DNA from: Roseburia sp. 831b
GTDB taxonomy: Bacteria; Bacillota; Clostridia; Lachnospirales; Lachnospiraceae
Length of the DNA stretch: 64,000 nt
Reading direction: 5' to 3'
Assembly (NCBI RefSeq): GCF_001940165.2
Contig: NZ_CP135162.1
Coordinates: 2,352,001-2,416,000 of the forward strand
Every line of letters begins with the position of its first letter. Position 1 is the stretch's first letter. Below, in pieces: positions 1 through 8,978 of the stretch. The position numbers and the translations under genes were made by a program. The notes beneath the pieces were generated by a model. The model was not told the origin of the DNA. It worked only from the letters and a program-made list of their open reading frames with translations, and made no database searches.

Positions 1-770
1 TCTTGTTGATGTGCTGTCCACCGGCTCCGCTGGAACGATAGGTGTCGATTCGAATCTCATCATCGTTAATCTCAACATCCAAATCCTCTTCAATGTCCGG
101 CATAACATCACAGGACGCAAAGGAAGTCTGTCTTTTTCCTGCCGCATTGAATGGCGAAATACGAACTAGACGATGCACCCCTTTTTCTGATTTCAGATAG
201 CCGTAGGCATTCTCCCCGTTTACCTGGAAAGTAATCGACTTGATTCCCGCCTCGTCTCCGTCTAGGGAATCTAACACTACTACTTCAAATCCCTTATCCG
301 CAGCCCATCTTGTATACATACGATAAAGCATCGAACACCAGTCACAGGACTCGGTTCCACCTGCTCCCGCATGTAAAGAAACAATGGCATTGTCCCTGTC
401 ATATTCCCCGGAAAGCAATGTCTTGATACGAATTGCCTCGTAAGTTTCTGTAAACTCATGCAAAAGTTCCTCAATCTCTGGAATCAAAGAGGCATCATTT
501 TCCTCATATCCCATCTCGATTAAGGTTTCCATATCTTCAAACTGTGTCTTTAGCTGTGCGTATGTGGCAACATCGTCCTTCATACTTTTCAGCTCTTTCA
601 TCTTGTTCTGTGAAACCACCGGATCATCCCAAAAGGACGGTGCTTCCATTTCCCGCTCTAATTCCTGGATTTTTTGCTCTTTATTCGCCAGGTCAAAGTG
701 AATCCCTCACTTCCTGTAGCGGTTCCCTGTATGTATTCAGGGTTGTCTTAAACTGATCTAACTCGACCAC
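1..770 (-). CDS. prfB: Peptide chain release factor 2, partial
   Basis: Release factor 2 recognises UGA and UAA stop codons and triggers peptidyl-tRNA hydrolysis on the ribosome. The gene runs off the left edge just after the catalytic GGQ motif (SGAGGQHINK), so the C-terminus is missing. The start is a GTG at 768-770 preceded by an AGGTGA ribosome site. The first 25 codons are in one frame and end at an in-frame TGA (693-695); the rest continues in the +1 frame as DLANKEQKIQELE. This is the classical autoregulatory frameshift of prfB and not a sequencing error, so a simple ORF search splits the gene. It follows a VanZ-like gene on the same strand. Confidence 0.95.
692..707 (-). promoter_or_regulatory. 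prfB programmed +1 frameshift site
   Basis: On the minus strand codon 25 (CTT) is followed by TGA C, the slippery CTT-TGA-C sequence of prfB genes, with a Shine-Dalgarno-like AGGG three codons upstream. When RF2 is scarce the ribosome pauses at UGA and slips +1 to make full-length RF2. The site is seen directly; the mechanism is established for the family. Confidence 0.93.
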
Positions 771-879
771 AGTATCACCTCTTTCTTATTTTAAAATCTA
801 TCTTACAATATCGTTCGGTGGCACACGCGGTTCTTTCTCCCCGTGTTGGCACCTTATTGGGATTTTCCCCAACGTCTAT

Positions 880-1368
880 CTATTTTAAGGGATTTTTCCA
901 TTTTTCGCAAGTCAGATAACAAAGCAGCAAGCCAAGCATTGCACCCAGTGCGTCAATCAGCACGTCTCTTACCTGTGCGCTGCGTCCCGGTATAAAATAC
1001 TGGTGGAACTCATCGGTTGCGGCATAGACCACCGTAAAAAGAAAAGCAAGCACATCATTCTTCCTTGTGCCTCTGCTCCTTTTCCCTGCGCGAAGATGCA
1101 TAAACAGCAACAGTGCCAAAAGCGCATACTCGCTCATGTGGGCAATCTTTCGAACCGGAAATTCTATCATCTGCGCAATCTTTTGCTGCATCTGGCTGGA
1201 CCAGTCAAGTGAAAATGCCTGGTTTACTTTTGCAACCAAACCATCGCATACACCACTGCTTAGTTCACCAGACGTCACGCCCGGCTGATTGGAAAAATGA
1301 AAAATCACAACCATCCAAAGAATTATCAGAATTCCGGTAACGATGGATTCTTTTGTTATTTTTTTCAC
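880..1368 (-). CDS. VanZ-like family membrane protein
   Basis: 162-residue integral membrane protein of the VanZ-like family. The family signature is visible: RKIAH at residues 73-77 followed by a hydrophobic segment, then YAATDEFHQ at 115-123 and a GRS...D...ID stretch at 128-139. The family is named for a teicoplanin-resistance accessory protein, but most chromosomal members have no known role, so drug resistance should not be assumed. Start is GTG with a good AAGGAGC site that overlaps the stop of the upstream protease gene, so the two are probably co-transcribed. A GC-rich hairpin lies in the 109-base gap before prfB but lacks a strong T-run. Confidence 0.8.
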   Translation of the reverse strand: MKKITKESIVTGILIILWMVVIFHFSNQPGVTSGELSSGVCDGLVAKVNQAFSLDWSSQMQQKIAQMIEFPVRKIAHMSEYALLALLLFMHLRAGKRSRGTRKNDVLAFLFTVVYAATDEFHQYFIPGRSAQVRDVLIDALGAMLGLLLCYLTCEKWKNPLK

Positions 1369-1378
1369 AAATTGCTCC

Positions 1379-2695
1379 TTACTGGTTCAACTTCTCGTTT
1401 AATACTTCGATTGCTTTCTGTATCTGATTGTCGTATGCCTTATCGTAGCCTGCATCCTGATCCCCGGTGTATTCATATTCCAGCTCGATATCCGGTTCGA
1501 TTCCGACACCGTGAATGTTATTTCCTTTTGGTGAAAAATATTTGGCTGTCGTAAGTTTTACCGCATCGCCATCCTCCAGTGGGAAAATGGTCTGCACAAT
1601 ACCTTTTCCAAATGTGGTTGTACCAATCAAAGTTCCATACTGATAATCTTTGATTGCACCTGCTAAAATCTCAGAGGCAGACGCACTGTCACCGTTTACC
1701 AAAACTGCGATTGGAACATCCAGATAGGTGTCACCACTTGAAGTGAAGTCCTGTCTGTTTCCATTTTTATCCTCCGTATAAACAACCACGCCTTCCGGTA
1801 AGATGTCATCCAGAATCTGTACCACAGAAGTTACCATTCCGCCTAGGTTGTAACGGACATCCAGCACGAGTGCCTTCATTCCCTGGGACTGTAAATCTGC
1901 AATCGCATCCTCGAACTGCGTTGCTGTTCCTTTTTCAAACTGCTGAATGTAAACGTAACCAATCTGATTATCGAGCATCTCATGTGTCACACTTGGGAGC
2001 TGCACGTTCTTACGCTCTACGTCCACGGAAATATTTTCCCCGGTAGACGGACGATAAATCTCTAAGTGAACCGTTGTTCCTTCTTCCCCACGAATCAGCT
2101 GTACCAAATCCGATACTTCCATGGATGTCGCCTCCACATCGTCAACAGATTCGATAATATCATCATCTTTTAGTCCTGCTTCCTCTGCTGGCGTTCCTTC
2201 GTACACTTTTGAAATAGAGACAACCATCGTATCCTCATCCTGTCTGAGTCCGGCACCGATTCCATAATATTCTCCTGTTGTACTAATCTGGCTTGCCTCA
2301 TATTCCTCCGCAGTATAATAAACAGAATACTTATCCCCCAGTCCTTCTAACAATCCTTCGCAAAGTCCATCCTGCAGCTTCTGTGTATCTGTCTCATCAT
2401 AGTAATACATATCCACATATGCTGCTAATTCCTTGATTTTGCTGACGGTATCCTTGTCTAAAATCTCGGACGCCGTATCCCCCTTGCTGACCGTACTTGT
2501 TCCATTTCCGGTACTGATGACAATATTTGTCCCTGTTGCCTTGCATCCAATATAAAAAGCAAAAACTGCTACCAGGATTGTTCCTGCAATTCCTGTGATA
2601 AGTCCTTTTCCAAAACCAGGCTTTTTGCCCGGATTCTTTGTTTCCAAGATTTCTTCTTGTGTTTCTTCTTTACGTTCCAACTCCTGATCCTGCAT
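1379..2695 (-). CDS. S41 family C-terminal processing peptidase (CtpA-like)
   Basis: Membrane-anchored serine protease that cleaves substrates at their C-termini in the cell envelope. Visible parts: a charged cytoplasmic N-terminus, one membrane segment (about residues 35-52), a PDZ domain (about 145-215) and an S41 core with the SASASE stretch near residue 340 holding the catalytic Ser and FGKG near 365 holding the catalytic Lys. An in-frame ATG exists four codons upstream at 2707, but the GGAG ribosome site lies inside it, so ATG at 2695 is preferred. It sits downstream of the ftsE-ftsX-hydrolase operon but behind a terminator, so it probably has its own promoter. A role in envelope or cell-wall protein turnover is inferred from location and family. 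Confidence 0.9.
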   Translation of the reverse strand: MQDQELERKEETQEEILETKNPGKKPGFGKGLITGIAGTILVAVFAFYIGCKATGTNIVISTGNGTSTVSKGDTASEILDKDTVSKIKELAAYVDMYYYDETDTQKLQDGLCEGLLEGLGDKYSVYYTAEEYEASQISTTGEYYGIGAGLRQDEDTMVVSISKVYEGTPAEEAGLKDDDIIESVDDVEATSMEVSDLVQLIRGEEGTTVHLEIYRPSTGENISVDVERKNVQLPSVTHEMLDNQIGYVYIQQFEKGTATQFEDAIADLQSQGMKALVLDVRYNLGGMVTSVVQILDDILPEGVVVYTEDKNGNRQDFTSSGDTYLDVPIAVLVNGDSASASEILAGAIKDYQYGTLIGTTTFGKGIVQTIFPLEDGDAVKLTTAKYFSPKGNNIHGVGIEPDIELEYEYTGDQDAGYDKAYDNQIQKAIEVLNEKLNQ

Positions 2696-2753
2696 CTTTC
2701 TCTCCATTCCTATGCCAAATTTTTCCTACGCTGGCACCTGTATTTCATTATAT

Positions 2754-2784
2754 AAAAAAACTCTGTTAAATAACAGAGTTTTTT
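2754..2784 (-). terminator. Intrinsic terminator after the EnvC-like gene
   Basis: AACTCTGTT / AACAGAGTT hairpin with a short loop and a seven-T run on the minus strand, 24 bases past the stop of the hydrolase gene. It separates the ftsEX operon from the S41 protease. Confidence 0.85.
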
Positions 2785-2807
2785 CGAAATTCATATTCTT
2801 TTCACTT

Positions 2808-4091
2808 TTATCTGGAAAGGTAATTCCACGGGCTCACATAGGAACCATTCAAAGATACACCAAAGTGAAGGTGGTTTCCGGTCGAAATACCGGTACTTCC
2901 TACTTTGGCGACCACCTGTCCCGCCGTCACATTCTGCCCTGCTGAAACGCAAAGTGATGAAGCGTGCATGTATACGGTATACAATCCATTTCCATGGTCA
3001 ATCATCACGTAGTTACCACCGGAGCTGCTATACGCCGCCGTCACAACTTTTCCATCTGCTGCTGCCACAATGTCGGCTCCATAACTTGCACCGATATCAA
3101 TTCCCTTGTGATTCGATGACGCTCCTGCTGTCGGCGAAACTCTCGTTCCATAATCACTTGTCACACGCGTACTGCTTGGACAAGGCCAGCGGAATGCCCC
3201 GCCATTATACTCATTTGCCTTATCATCAGCCGGTGTCTCACCTCCACCGGTATCCGTCGAACCGTCACCGGTATTCTGACCATCCTGCTGTCTCTGCGCT
3301 TCTTCCTGCGCTTTTCTTGCTTCCTCTGCCTTCTTCGCAGCCTCCGCCGCCTGAATCTGTGCAATCATTTCATCCTGCGCCTGAATCTCAGCAGCGTAAT
3401 AATCCGCTTCTGTCTGCGCATCGGAAATATCATCCTCGATACTTGCAAGCTGTGTCTCCTTCTTTTCCATCAAAGACGCAACCGCCTGTTTTTGTTCCTC
3501 TACCTCAGCCTTCATATCTTCAAGGTCTGCATATTCCTGCTTCAATACCTCCTCGGTATCTGCGATATAAGAAACGGTATCTTCGTACTCTTTTAACTTT
3601 GTCCGGTCATAGGATTCAATGGCAGAGATATACTCCGCAGCATTCAAAAACTCAGAGATACTTTTCGACGACAAAAGTAGTTGTAAATAGGTCGACTGGG
3701 AATTCTCATACATGAACTGGATTCGAACCTTCATGTCTTCATACTGATTCGCTGCATCCTCCTGCGCCGCCGCAAGCTGTTCCTGCGTATCCACAATCGC
3801 ATTGCTCTTGTCTGTCAGCTCCTGCTCTAAACTTGTAATCTTTGCAGAAATTGTCACAAGCTGTGCATTCAAATCTGCAATTGATTCTGACACATCTCCC
3901 TTTGACTCTTTTAAATCATCGAGCAGAGACTGTGCCTTTTTCAAAGCTTTTTCTAACTCTTTCTTTTCTGACTGTGCCTCCGACAAGCTGCCTGAAGCTG
4001 CCCACACAGGACGTTCCACTAAAAACGTCCCGCATAAGCAGCAAATCAAAGCAACTGCTATCATCCGCTTCCAAATCATTTTTTTCTTCAT
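2808..4091 (-). CDS. Coiled-coil M23 peptidoglycan hydrolase (EnvC/PcsB-like)
   Basis: Secreted cell-wall endopeptidase or hydrolase activator. It has a signal peptide (residues 1-31), a long coiled coil rich in E, K and Q (about 35-265), a Gln/Gly/Thr linker (about 265-300) and a C-terminal M23 LytM domain (about 315-425) with the metal motifs HKGID and HLHFG intact, so it is likely an active metallopeptidase. It starts two bases after the ftsX stop. In this arrangement FtsEX is expected to act on the coiled coil and switch on the hydrolase at the septum or lateral wall, as for EnvC in E. coli or PcsB/CwlO in Gram-positives; here the catalytic domain is M23 and not the CHAP or NlpC domain of PcsB/CwlO. 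Confidence 0.88.
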   Translation of the reverse strand: MKKKMIWKRMIAVALICCLCGTFLVERPVWAASGSLSEAQSEKKELEKALKKAQSLLDDLKESKGDVSESIADLNAQLVTISAKITSLEQELTDKSNAIVDTQEQLAAAQEDAANQYEDMKVRIQFMYENSQSTYLQLLLSSKSISEFLNAAEYISAIESYDRTKLKEYEDTVSYIADTEEVLKQEYADLEDMKAEVEEQKQAVASLMEKKETQLASIEDDISDAQTEADYYAAEIQAQDEMIAQIQAAEAAKKAEEARKAQEEAQRQQDGQNTGDGSTDTGGGETPADDKANEYNGGAFRWPCPSSTRVTSDYGTRVSPTAGASSNHKGIDIGASYGADIVAAADGKVVTAAYSSSGGNYVMIDHGNGLYTVYMHASSLCVSAGQNVTAGQVVAKVGSTGISTGNHLHFGVSLNGSYVSPWNYLSR

Positions 4092-4095
4092 ATTA

Positions 4096-5004
4096 CTATA
4101 CTTTCAAATGCTTTCTAATCGTGAATCTACTTCCAATAAAACCAATTCCTACACCTAGAATCAATGCTACCGGAACCAACGTGTGGAACACTTGATTTAC
4201 CGGCAGGAAATTCATCATACTGCTGATAAACTTGAACTTATCTGCAATGTATACAATTACTTTTCCATAGAGGACATACAAAAGTCCAAGCGGAATCGCA
4301 GATCCAATCAAACCAATCAGAATACCTTCTACGACAAACGGTGCACGGACAAAATAATCCGTCGCGCCAATCAGTTTCATAATTCCAATCTCCTCACGCC
4401 GCACGGAAATACCAACGGTAATGGTATTGCTTATCAAAAAGACTGCAACACAAAGAAGAATCAGGATAATGCCTACCGAAATATAGCCAATCAGCTTATT
4501 GAAGTCTGTCAAGGTATTGGCAACAACCTCAGATTGTTTCACTTCGCGGACACCATCCACGGATTCCAGATAAGTAACCAATGTACTCTGCATGGAAATA
4601 TCATTCATGTAGATTTCGTAACTTGCACAGTTTGCAAGTGGGTTGTCGTTTGCAAAACTGCTTGCTGCTTCTTCGTTTCCATCAAAATAGATGTCCTTAA
4701 AATCATTCCATGCGTCTTCTGCCGAAATGTATTCAATGTTGGAAACTTCTGCACGTTTCTTAATCATATCGCCAATCTGGTCAATCTGTTCCTGCGAAAT
4801 TCCATTGTCAAAAAAGACAGTTACCGCAACACCGGACTCTGCATCTTTTACCATACTCTGGAAGTTTGTCACAATCGAATAAAACAGTCCAAACAAAAAG
4901 ATACATGCTGCCATGGTTGCCATCGAGGCAAGCGAGAACATCTTGTTTCTCCAGATATTGACAATACCCTGTTTTACGCTATAAAAAAATGTACTAATTC
5001 TCAT
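4096..5004 (-). CDS. ftsX: Cell division ABC transporter permease FtsX
   Basis: Four-helix membrane subunit of the FtsEX complex. One helix lies near the N-terminus (about residues 20-45), followed by an extracellular domain of about 120 residues and three C-terminal helices. The reading frame extends up to 5037, but the best start is ATG at 5004 (MRISTFF), which has an AAGGG site 8 bases upstream; ATG at 5010 is also possible. The 5' end overlaps the last codons of ftsE, as is usual for translationally coupled ftsEX. FtsX transmits ATP hydrolysis by FtsE to the partner hydrolase encoded immediately downstream. Confidence 0.9.
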   Translation of the reverse strand: MRISTFFYSVKQGIVNIWRNKMFSLASMATMAACIFLFGLFYSIVTNFQSMVKDAESGVAVTVFFDNGISQEQIDQIGDMIKKRAEVSNIEYISAEDAWNDFKDIYFDGNEEAASSFANDNPLANCASYEIYMNDISMQSTLVTYLESVDGVREVKQSEVVANTLTDFNKLIGYISVGIILILLCVAVFLISNTITVGISVRREEIGIMKLIGATDYFVRAPFVVEGILIGLIGSAIPLGLLYVLYGKVIVYIADKFKFISSMMNFLPVNQVFHTLVPVALILGVGIGFIGSRFTIRKHLKV

Positions 5005-5674
5005 TGTCATCACCCTTATTGTCTGATACGACAACACCTTTCTTCATTGTGATGACACGTTTGTTCATCTTTTTTACAAATTCCATATTGTGGGTAACAA
5101 CCACCACGGTCGTACCCTTGTTGTTGATTTCCTCTAAGAGACGCATAATCTCCCATGCATTGTTGTTGTCCAGATTACCGGTCGGCTCGTCCGCAAGCAA
5201 AATCTTTGGCTCGTTAATCAAAGCTCTTGCAATTGCCACACGCTGCTGTTCACCACCGGACAACTGTTTGGGAAAAGAACGGTATTTTGCCGCAAGCCCA
5301 ACCATGGAAAGCATGAGCGGCACATTCTTCTTGATGGAACGTGTCGGTGCTCCGATGACTTTCTGGGCAAACGCAACATTATCATAAATATTTCTATCCT
5401 TTAACAAGCGGAAATCCTGAAAAACGACACCGATGTTTCGGCGGAATTTCGGGATTTGCTTATGTTTAATCTTATTTAACTCTTTATCGTTAATCGTAAT
5501 GGTTCCCTCTGTCGGCTCCAGTTCCTTCAAAAGCAACTTAATCAAAGTTGATTTTCCAGAACCACTGTCACCAACAACGAACACAAATTCTCCTGCTTCA
5601 ATGTCAAGGCTCACATCATTCAGTGCCGGAATTCCAGCTGAATATGATTTGCTGACATGGTCTAACTTTATCAT
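4994..5674 (-). CDS. ftsE: Cell division ATP-binding protein FtsE
   Basis: 226-residue ABC ATPase. Walker A GDSGSGKST near residue 37, the ABC signature LSGGEQQR and Walker B ILLADEPTGNLD are all present. It pairs with FtsX on the inner face of the membrane and powers activation of the wall hydrolase, not transport. It is the first gene of the ftsE-ftsX-M23 operon; the upstream regulator gene ends 20 bases before and is on the same strand. Confidence 0.95.
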   Translation of the reverse strand: MIKLDHVSKSYSAGIPALNDVSLDIEAGEFVFVVGDSGSGKSTLIKLLLKELEPTEGTITINDKELNKIKHKQIPKFRRNIGVVFQDFRLLKDRNIYDNVAFAQKVIGAPTRSIKKNVPLMLSMVGLAAKYRSFPKQLSGGEQQRVAIARALINEPKILLADEPTGNLDNNNAWEIMRLLEEINNKGTTVVVVTHNMEFVKKMNKRVITMKKGVVVSDNKGDDNEN

Positions 5675-5693
5675 GGCTACCTCCTAACTGCTC

Positions 5694-6782
5694 TTAGTAA
5701 TCCAATGACTCCATGTATTTCATATACTTCACAACCATAAGGGCAATCTTAAACGTGATTGCATCTTCAAAAACACGAAGATCTAATCCTGTAAACTTCT
5801 GCAATTTATCCAATCTGTATACCAGTGTATTTCTATGAATATAAAGCTGTCTGGATGTCTCGGAGACATTCAGGCTGTTCTCAAAGAACTTATTAATTGT
5901 GGTAAGTGTCTCTTCGTCAAAATCATCCGGAGACTTTCCGTCGAAAATCTCTTTGATAAACATTTTGCAAAGCGGAATTGGAAGCTGGTAAATCAGACGA
6001 CCGATTCCCAATGTGGAGTATGCAATTACATCCTTATCTTCAAAGAAAATCTTTCCTACATCCAATGCCATTCTGGCCTCTTTGTAAGAACGGGATACTT
6101 CCTTGATCTCATTCACAATTGTTCCGTATGCAACATGCACGTCAGTATCTGCATCGGTACGGAATAAATTCACAATGACATCGGCTGTCTTGCTTAGGTC
6201 ACTGTAGCTCTCATTTTCTGCAACTTCTTTTACGACAATGATATTTTTCTCATCAACTGCCGTTACGAAATCTTTTGATTTGCCGCCAAAGACACTTCGA
6301 ATCTTCTCAAGTTCATTTCCGTCTTTGTCGCGGTTTGTTTCCACAATAAATACAACTCGACGGACGTCTGTATCAATATGAAGCTTCTTTGCACGATTGT
6401 AAATATCTACCAATAACAGGTTGTCTAACAAGAGGTTCTTGATAAAATTATCCTTGTCAAAACGCTCCTTGTATGCAACCAGCAAATTCTGAATCTGGAA
6501 ACTGGCAATCTTGCCTACCATATAGACGTCATCACTGTCTCCATTTGCAAGAAGAATGTACTCTAATTGATGATCGTCAAATACCTTAAAAAACTGGCAT
6601 CCATTCACAACCTGGCTGTCTGCAGGTGATTCTACAAATGCCTGTGCCGGCTCCACGTACTGATCCGCTTCCGGAAATGTTGCTGCAAGCACCTTCCCTT
6701 CCACATCAATGATACATAAGTCTATTCTTGTTATTCCTTTTAATCCGTCAATCGTATTTTGAAGTATTTGATTTGAAATCAT
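5694..6782 (-). CDS. PucR/CdaR-type helix-turn-helix transcriptional regulator
   Basis: 362-residue regulator. The C-terminal 70 residues match the PucR-type HTH, with the hallmark run RQLYIHRNTLVYRLDKL preceded by FFENSLNVSET; the middle resembles the GGDEF-like central domain of CdaR regulators; the N-terminal part (IDLCIIDVEGKVLAA) looks like a sensory diacid-recognition domain. Family members control sugar-diacid, purine or other catabolic genes. Nothing nearby is an obvious target, so the ligand is unknown. The start has an AAGGAG site. It ends 20 bases before ftsE and may read into it. Confidence 0.82.
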   Translation of the reverse strand: MISNQILQNTIDGLKGITRIDLCIIDVEGKVLAATFPEADQYVEPAQAFVESPADSQVVNGCQFFKVFDDHQLEYILLANGDSDDVYMVGKIASFQIQNLLVAYKERFDKDNFIKNLLLDNLLLVDIYNRAKKLHIDTDVRRVVFIVETNRDKDGNELEKIRSVFGGKSKDFVTAVDEKNIIVVKEVAENESYSDLSKTADVIVNLFRTDADTDVHVAYGTIVNEIKEVSRSYKEARMALDVGKIFFEDKDVIAYSTLGIGRLIYQLPIPLCKMFIKEIFDGKSPDDFDEETLTTINKFFENSLNVSETSRQLYIHRNTLVYRLDKLQKFTGLDLRVFEDAITFKIALMVVKYMKYMESLDY

Positions 6783-6903
6783 AATCTTTGCTCCTTCTCA
6801 TTTTGTTTCCACAAAACACTGCATCGGCAACTTTCACAAAAGAAATCTGCATTTGTTTTCGGAATCATAATTACCTAACATGTATTTTAATGCAAAAGTG
6901 CAA

Positions 6904-6943
6904 AAAAAGAAAGAGGAAAAGCATATTTTTTATGCATTTCCTC
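6904..6943 (-). terminator. Intrinsic terminator after the YitT gene
   Basis: A 13-base stem (GAGGAAATGCATA with its near-complement) with an A-rich loop, followed on the minus strand by TTTCTTTTTTT. Located about 50 bases beyond the YitT stop. Confidence 0.8.
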
Positions 6944-6994
6944 AAGTTTTTTTCTAAAAAGTTATGGTAAACCACTATACATTGTGAACAAATT

Positions 6995-7876
6995 TCATTT
7001 TTTGGCATATTCTAGAAAACCTTCTCCAAGCACTTCATTCACATCTGACACGATGACAAATGCGTCTGGATCAATTTTCCGAACCAAATCTTTTACTGCA
7101 ACAATTTCTTTTTTGGATACGACACAATACAACATGCATTTATCCTCTCCGGAATACATTCCTTTTGCAGAAAGTCCGGTTACCCCTCTGTCAAGGTCAA
7201 CCAAAATGGCATCCGCAACCTCTTTGTAATGGTCAGTGATAATCACCGCAGCTTTGGAAAACTTAAAGCCCTCCATCAGCATGTCCGAAACTTTTGAAAT
7301 GGTAAAGATTGCAACCAGGGCATACAGTGCTGCCTTAACGCCGAACAGATACAGACCAGCCAGCACAATCATGCCGTCTAGAACCTGCATAATCTGTACT
7401 ACCGAATAATGACGCAGCTTATGCTGAATCAGGGAGGCAACCATATCTGTTCCTCCGGTTGTCGCTTTCGACATGAGAACCATTCCCATGCCGACGCCAT
7501 CAATCACACCGCCAAAGATTGCTGACAGTGTAAAATCTCCCTGTGTCAAATCCACTGACGGCCAGATATAGAGCCAGACAGAAAGCATGATGGTTCCAAC
7601 CAGGGTTCTTCCAATGAATTTCTTACCTTTTACAAAATAGGCAATAATAAAAACCGGCGTGTTCAACATAAGGTTGGACAGCCAGAGCGGAATACCACCC
7701 TCTATCACCTTACTTGATAAAGACTTAATAATAATCGACAGACCGGAAAATCCACCTGTAACCATATTAATTGGGTCGTAGATACATTGAACCGAAAGTG
7801 CAATGAGTCCCGTTCCAATCAAAATACAAATGTAGTCCATTAGTGTCGACCGATTATAAAAAAACTTATTTTTCAT
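6995..7876 (-). CDS. YitT family membrane protein
   Basis: Membrane protein with an N-terminal DUF161 multi-helix region (five or so hydrophobic segments over residues 15-200) and a C-terminal DUF2179 domain (about 215-290). The function of YitT-family proteins is unknown. The frame opens at 7900, but the GAGG ribosome site points to ATG at 7876 (MKNKFFY), giving 293 residues and an 11-base overlap with the end of the upstream glycosyltransferase gene, which suggests translational coupling. Confidence 0.85.
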   Translation of the reverse strand: MKNKFFYNRSTLMDYICILIGTGLIALSVQCIYDPINMVTGGFSGLSIIIKSLSSKVIEGGIPLWLSNLMLNTPVFIIAYFVKGKKFIGRTLVGTIMLSVWLYIWPSVDLTQGDFTLSAIFGGVIDGVGMGMVLMSKATTGGTDMVASLIQHKLRHYSVVQIMQVLDGMIVLAGLYLFGVKAALYALVAIFTISKVSDMLMEGFKFSKAAVIITDHYKEVADAILVDLDRGVTGLSAKGMYSGEDKCMLYCVVSKKEIVAVKDLVRKIDPDAFVIVSDVNEVLGEGFLEYAKK

Positions 7877-8552
7877 TTCTATCCTCGTTCTTCGTATCAT
7901 ACTTTTGAATACTATTCTTTAGTTTTCCCCGATGAACAATACTCATTAACTTTCCCCAGATACTGCGCTTTTGTTTGACTGCCAGATCTCCAATTCCATA
8001 CCAGATATTGGCATTCATCTTATCCTTATGCTCAAAGAAAAAATGTTCCTGCTGTGGTGATGGAATCACCGAAACAATGACGTCTGGCGTCGTCGCATTT
8101 AATTCGTTAATCACGGCATCCAAATCCCCAACGCAAGTTTCCGTTGCGTAGCTTCCCACAAGATTCAACTTGGAAAAGTCCCGCTGTAATCTTTCTTTCA
8201 GCCACTCCACACGCTCTGTCGTCTCTCCTAACACAAAAACGTTTTTTCGGTTTCGTTCTACTCTCTTAAAAAATTCGTAGAAAAAATCATTCTCCTCCGT
8301 CTCACGGATACGCTGCATGGTATTTAATTTGGTTGCCTGCAAAATCTCCTTCTCACCAATCACAGCCAGATCCAGCGATGAAATCACTTCTTTCAAAACC
8401 TCATCCTGTTCCGACTCCATCAGCATCCGCATCGAAATACTCTCTATCGTGTTCAGTACATTATTGCCTAAATAGGTTTCCACCCGCATGATTGCTTCGC
8501 GTACTGTATAATTGTCTAATTGTAATCCTAAGATATCGATTTTCTTTATCAT
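7866..8552 (-). CDS. WecG/TagA/CpsF family glycosyltransferase-like protein
   Basis: 228-residue protein of the family that transfers N-acetylmannosamine or related sugars onto lipid-linked intermediates in teichoic acid or polysaccharide synthesis. The fold is recognisable from ILGLQLDNYTVREA at the N-terminus, the glycine-rich VFVLGE segment near residue 106 and PSPQQEHFFFEH with IWYGIGD near the end, which replaces the usual PKQE motif. The catalytic N-terminal region is more diverged than in typical TagA, so transferase activity is not certain. It is transcribed from the promoter at 8600-8628 together with the YitT gene. Confidence 0.7.
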   Translation of the reverse strand: MIKKIDILGLQLDNYTVREAIMRVETYLGNNVLNTIESISMRMLMESEQDEVLKEVISSLDLAVIGEKEILQATKLNTMQRIRETEENDFFYEFFKRVERNRKNVFVLGETTERVEWLKERLQRDFSKLNLVGSYATETCVGDLDAVINELNATTPDVIVSVIPSPQQEHFFFEHKDKMNANIWYGIGDLAVKQKRSIWGKLMSIVHRGKLKNSIQKYDTKNEDRNEK

Positions 8553-8599
8553 GCTGCTCCTATACTAGTTTCTATCATTTCTTTTAGATATATGCATGT

Positions 8600-8628
8600 A
8601 GTATAGCAAAACGCACAAAATATTTCAA
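8600..8628 (-). promoter_or_regulatory. Sigma-A promoter of the WecG-like/YitT operon
   Basis: TTGAAA-N17-TATACT on the minus strand, about 45 bases upstream of the ATG at 8552. Confidence 0.65.
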
Positions 8629-8832
8629 GTCGTGCCATAGCACCATTCCCTCGCTCATCCTATTTCGCAAATTTTCTGACAGTTTTCGTCTTTTTTTGCA
8701 ATAAATTTACATTGAGAATGTCAACCTTTTTTCGAATTTTTTTCAAATTTGTTACTTCTTTATGATATTGTTACAAAACAGATGTTCTGCTATTTTACTA
8801 TGTAAACCTCTTTTTTTCCATTTATCAAGGTG

Positions 8833-8910
8833 TTATCCATGTGGATAACGTGGATAACTTCGTGTATAACTTGATTTTTTCCTATTTTTTGCATTTTTTT
8901 CAGTGGATAA
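8833..8910. other. Cluster of DnaA-box-like nonamers
   Basis: One perfect box TGTGGATAA (8840-8848) is followed by CGTGGATAA (8849-8857), CGTGTATAA (8861-8869) and AGTGGATAA (8902-8910), all in the same orientation, with an overlapping opposite TTATCCATG at 8833-8841. The 150 bases to the left are very AT-rich. No dnaA or dnaN is nearby, so it is more likely a DnaA-binding or titration cluster than the main origin. Confidence 0.5.
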
Positions 8911-8978
8911 CTTTTCATCGCAATCTCTTCTTTTCGTGATATTTTTCATTCGACGTTTCTCGATTTGTGCATTTTGTA

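Noticed and set aside
771..879. Structured leader RNA between the VanZ-like gene and prfB
   Set aside because: The GGTG...CACC hairpin is imperfect and has no T-run; too little evidence for a regulatory call.
8833..8910. Chromosomal replication origin
   Set aside because: No dnaA, dnaN, recF or rpmH nearby; a cluster of boxes alone does not make an origin, so it is reported as a DnaA-binding cluster only.
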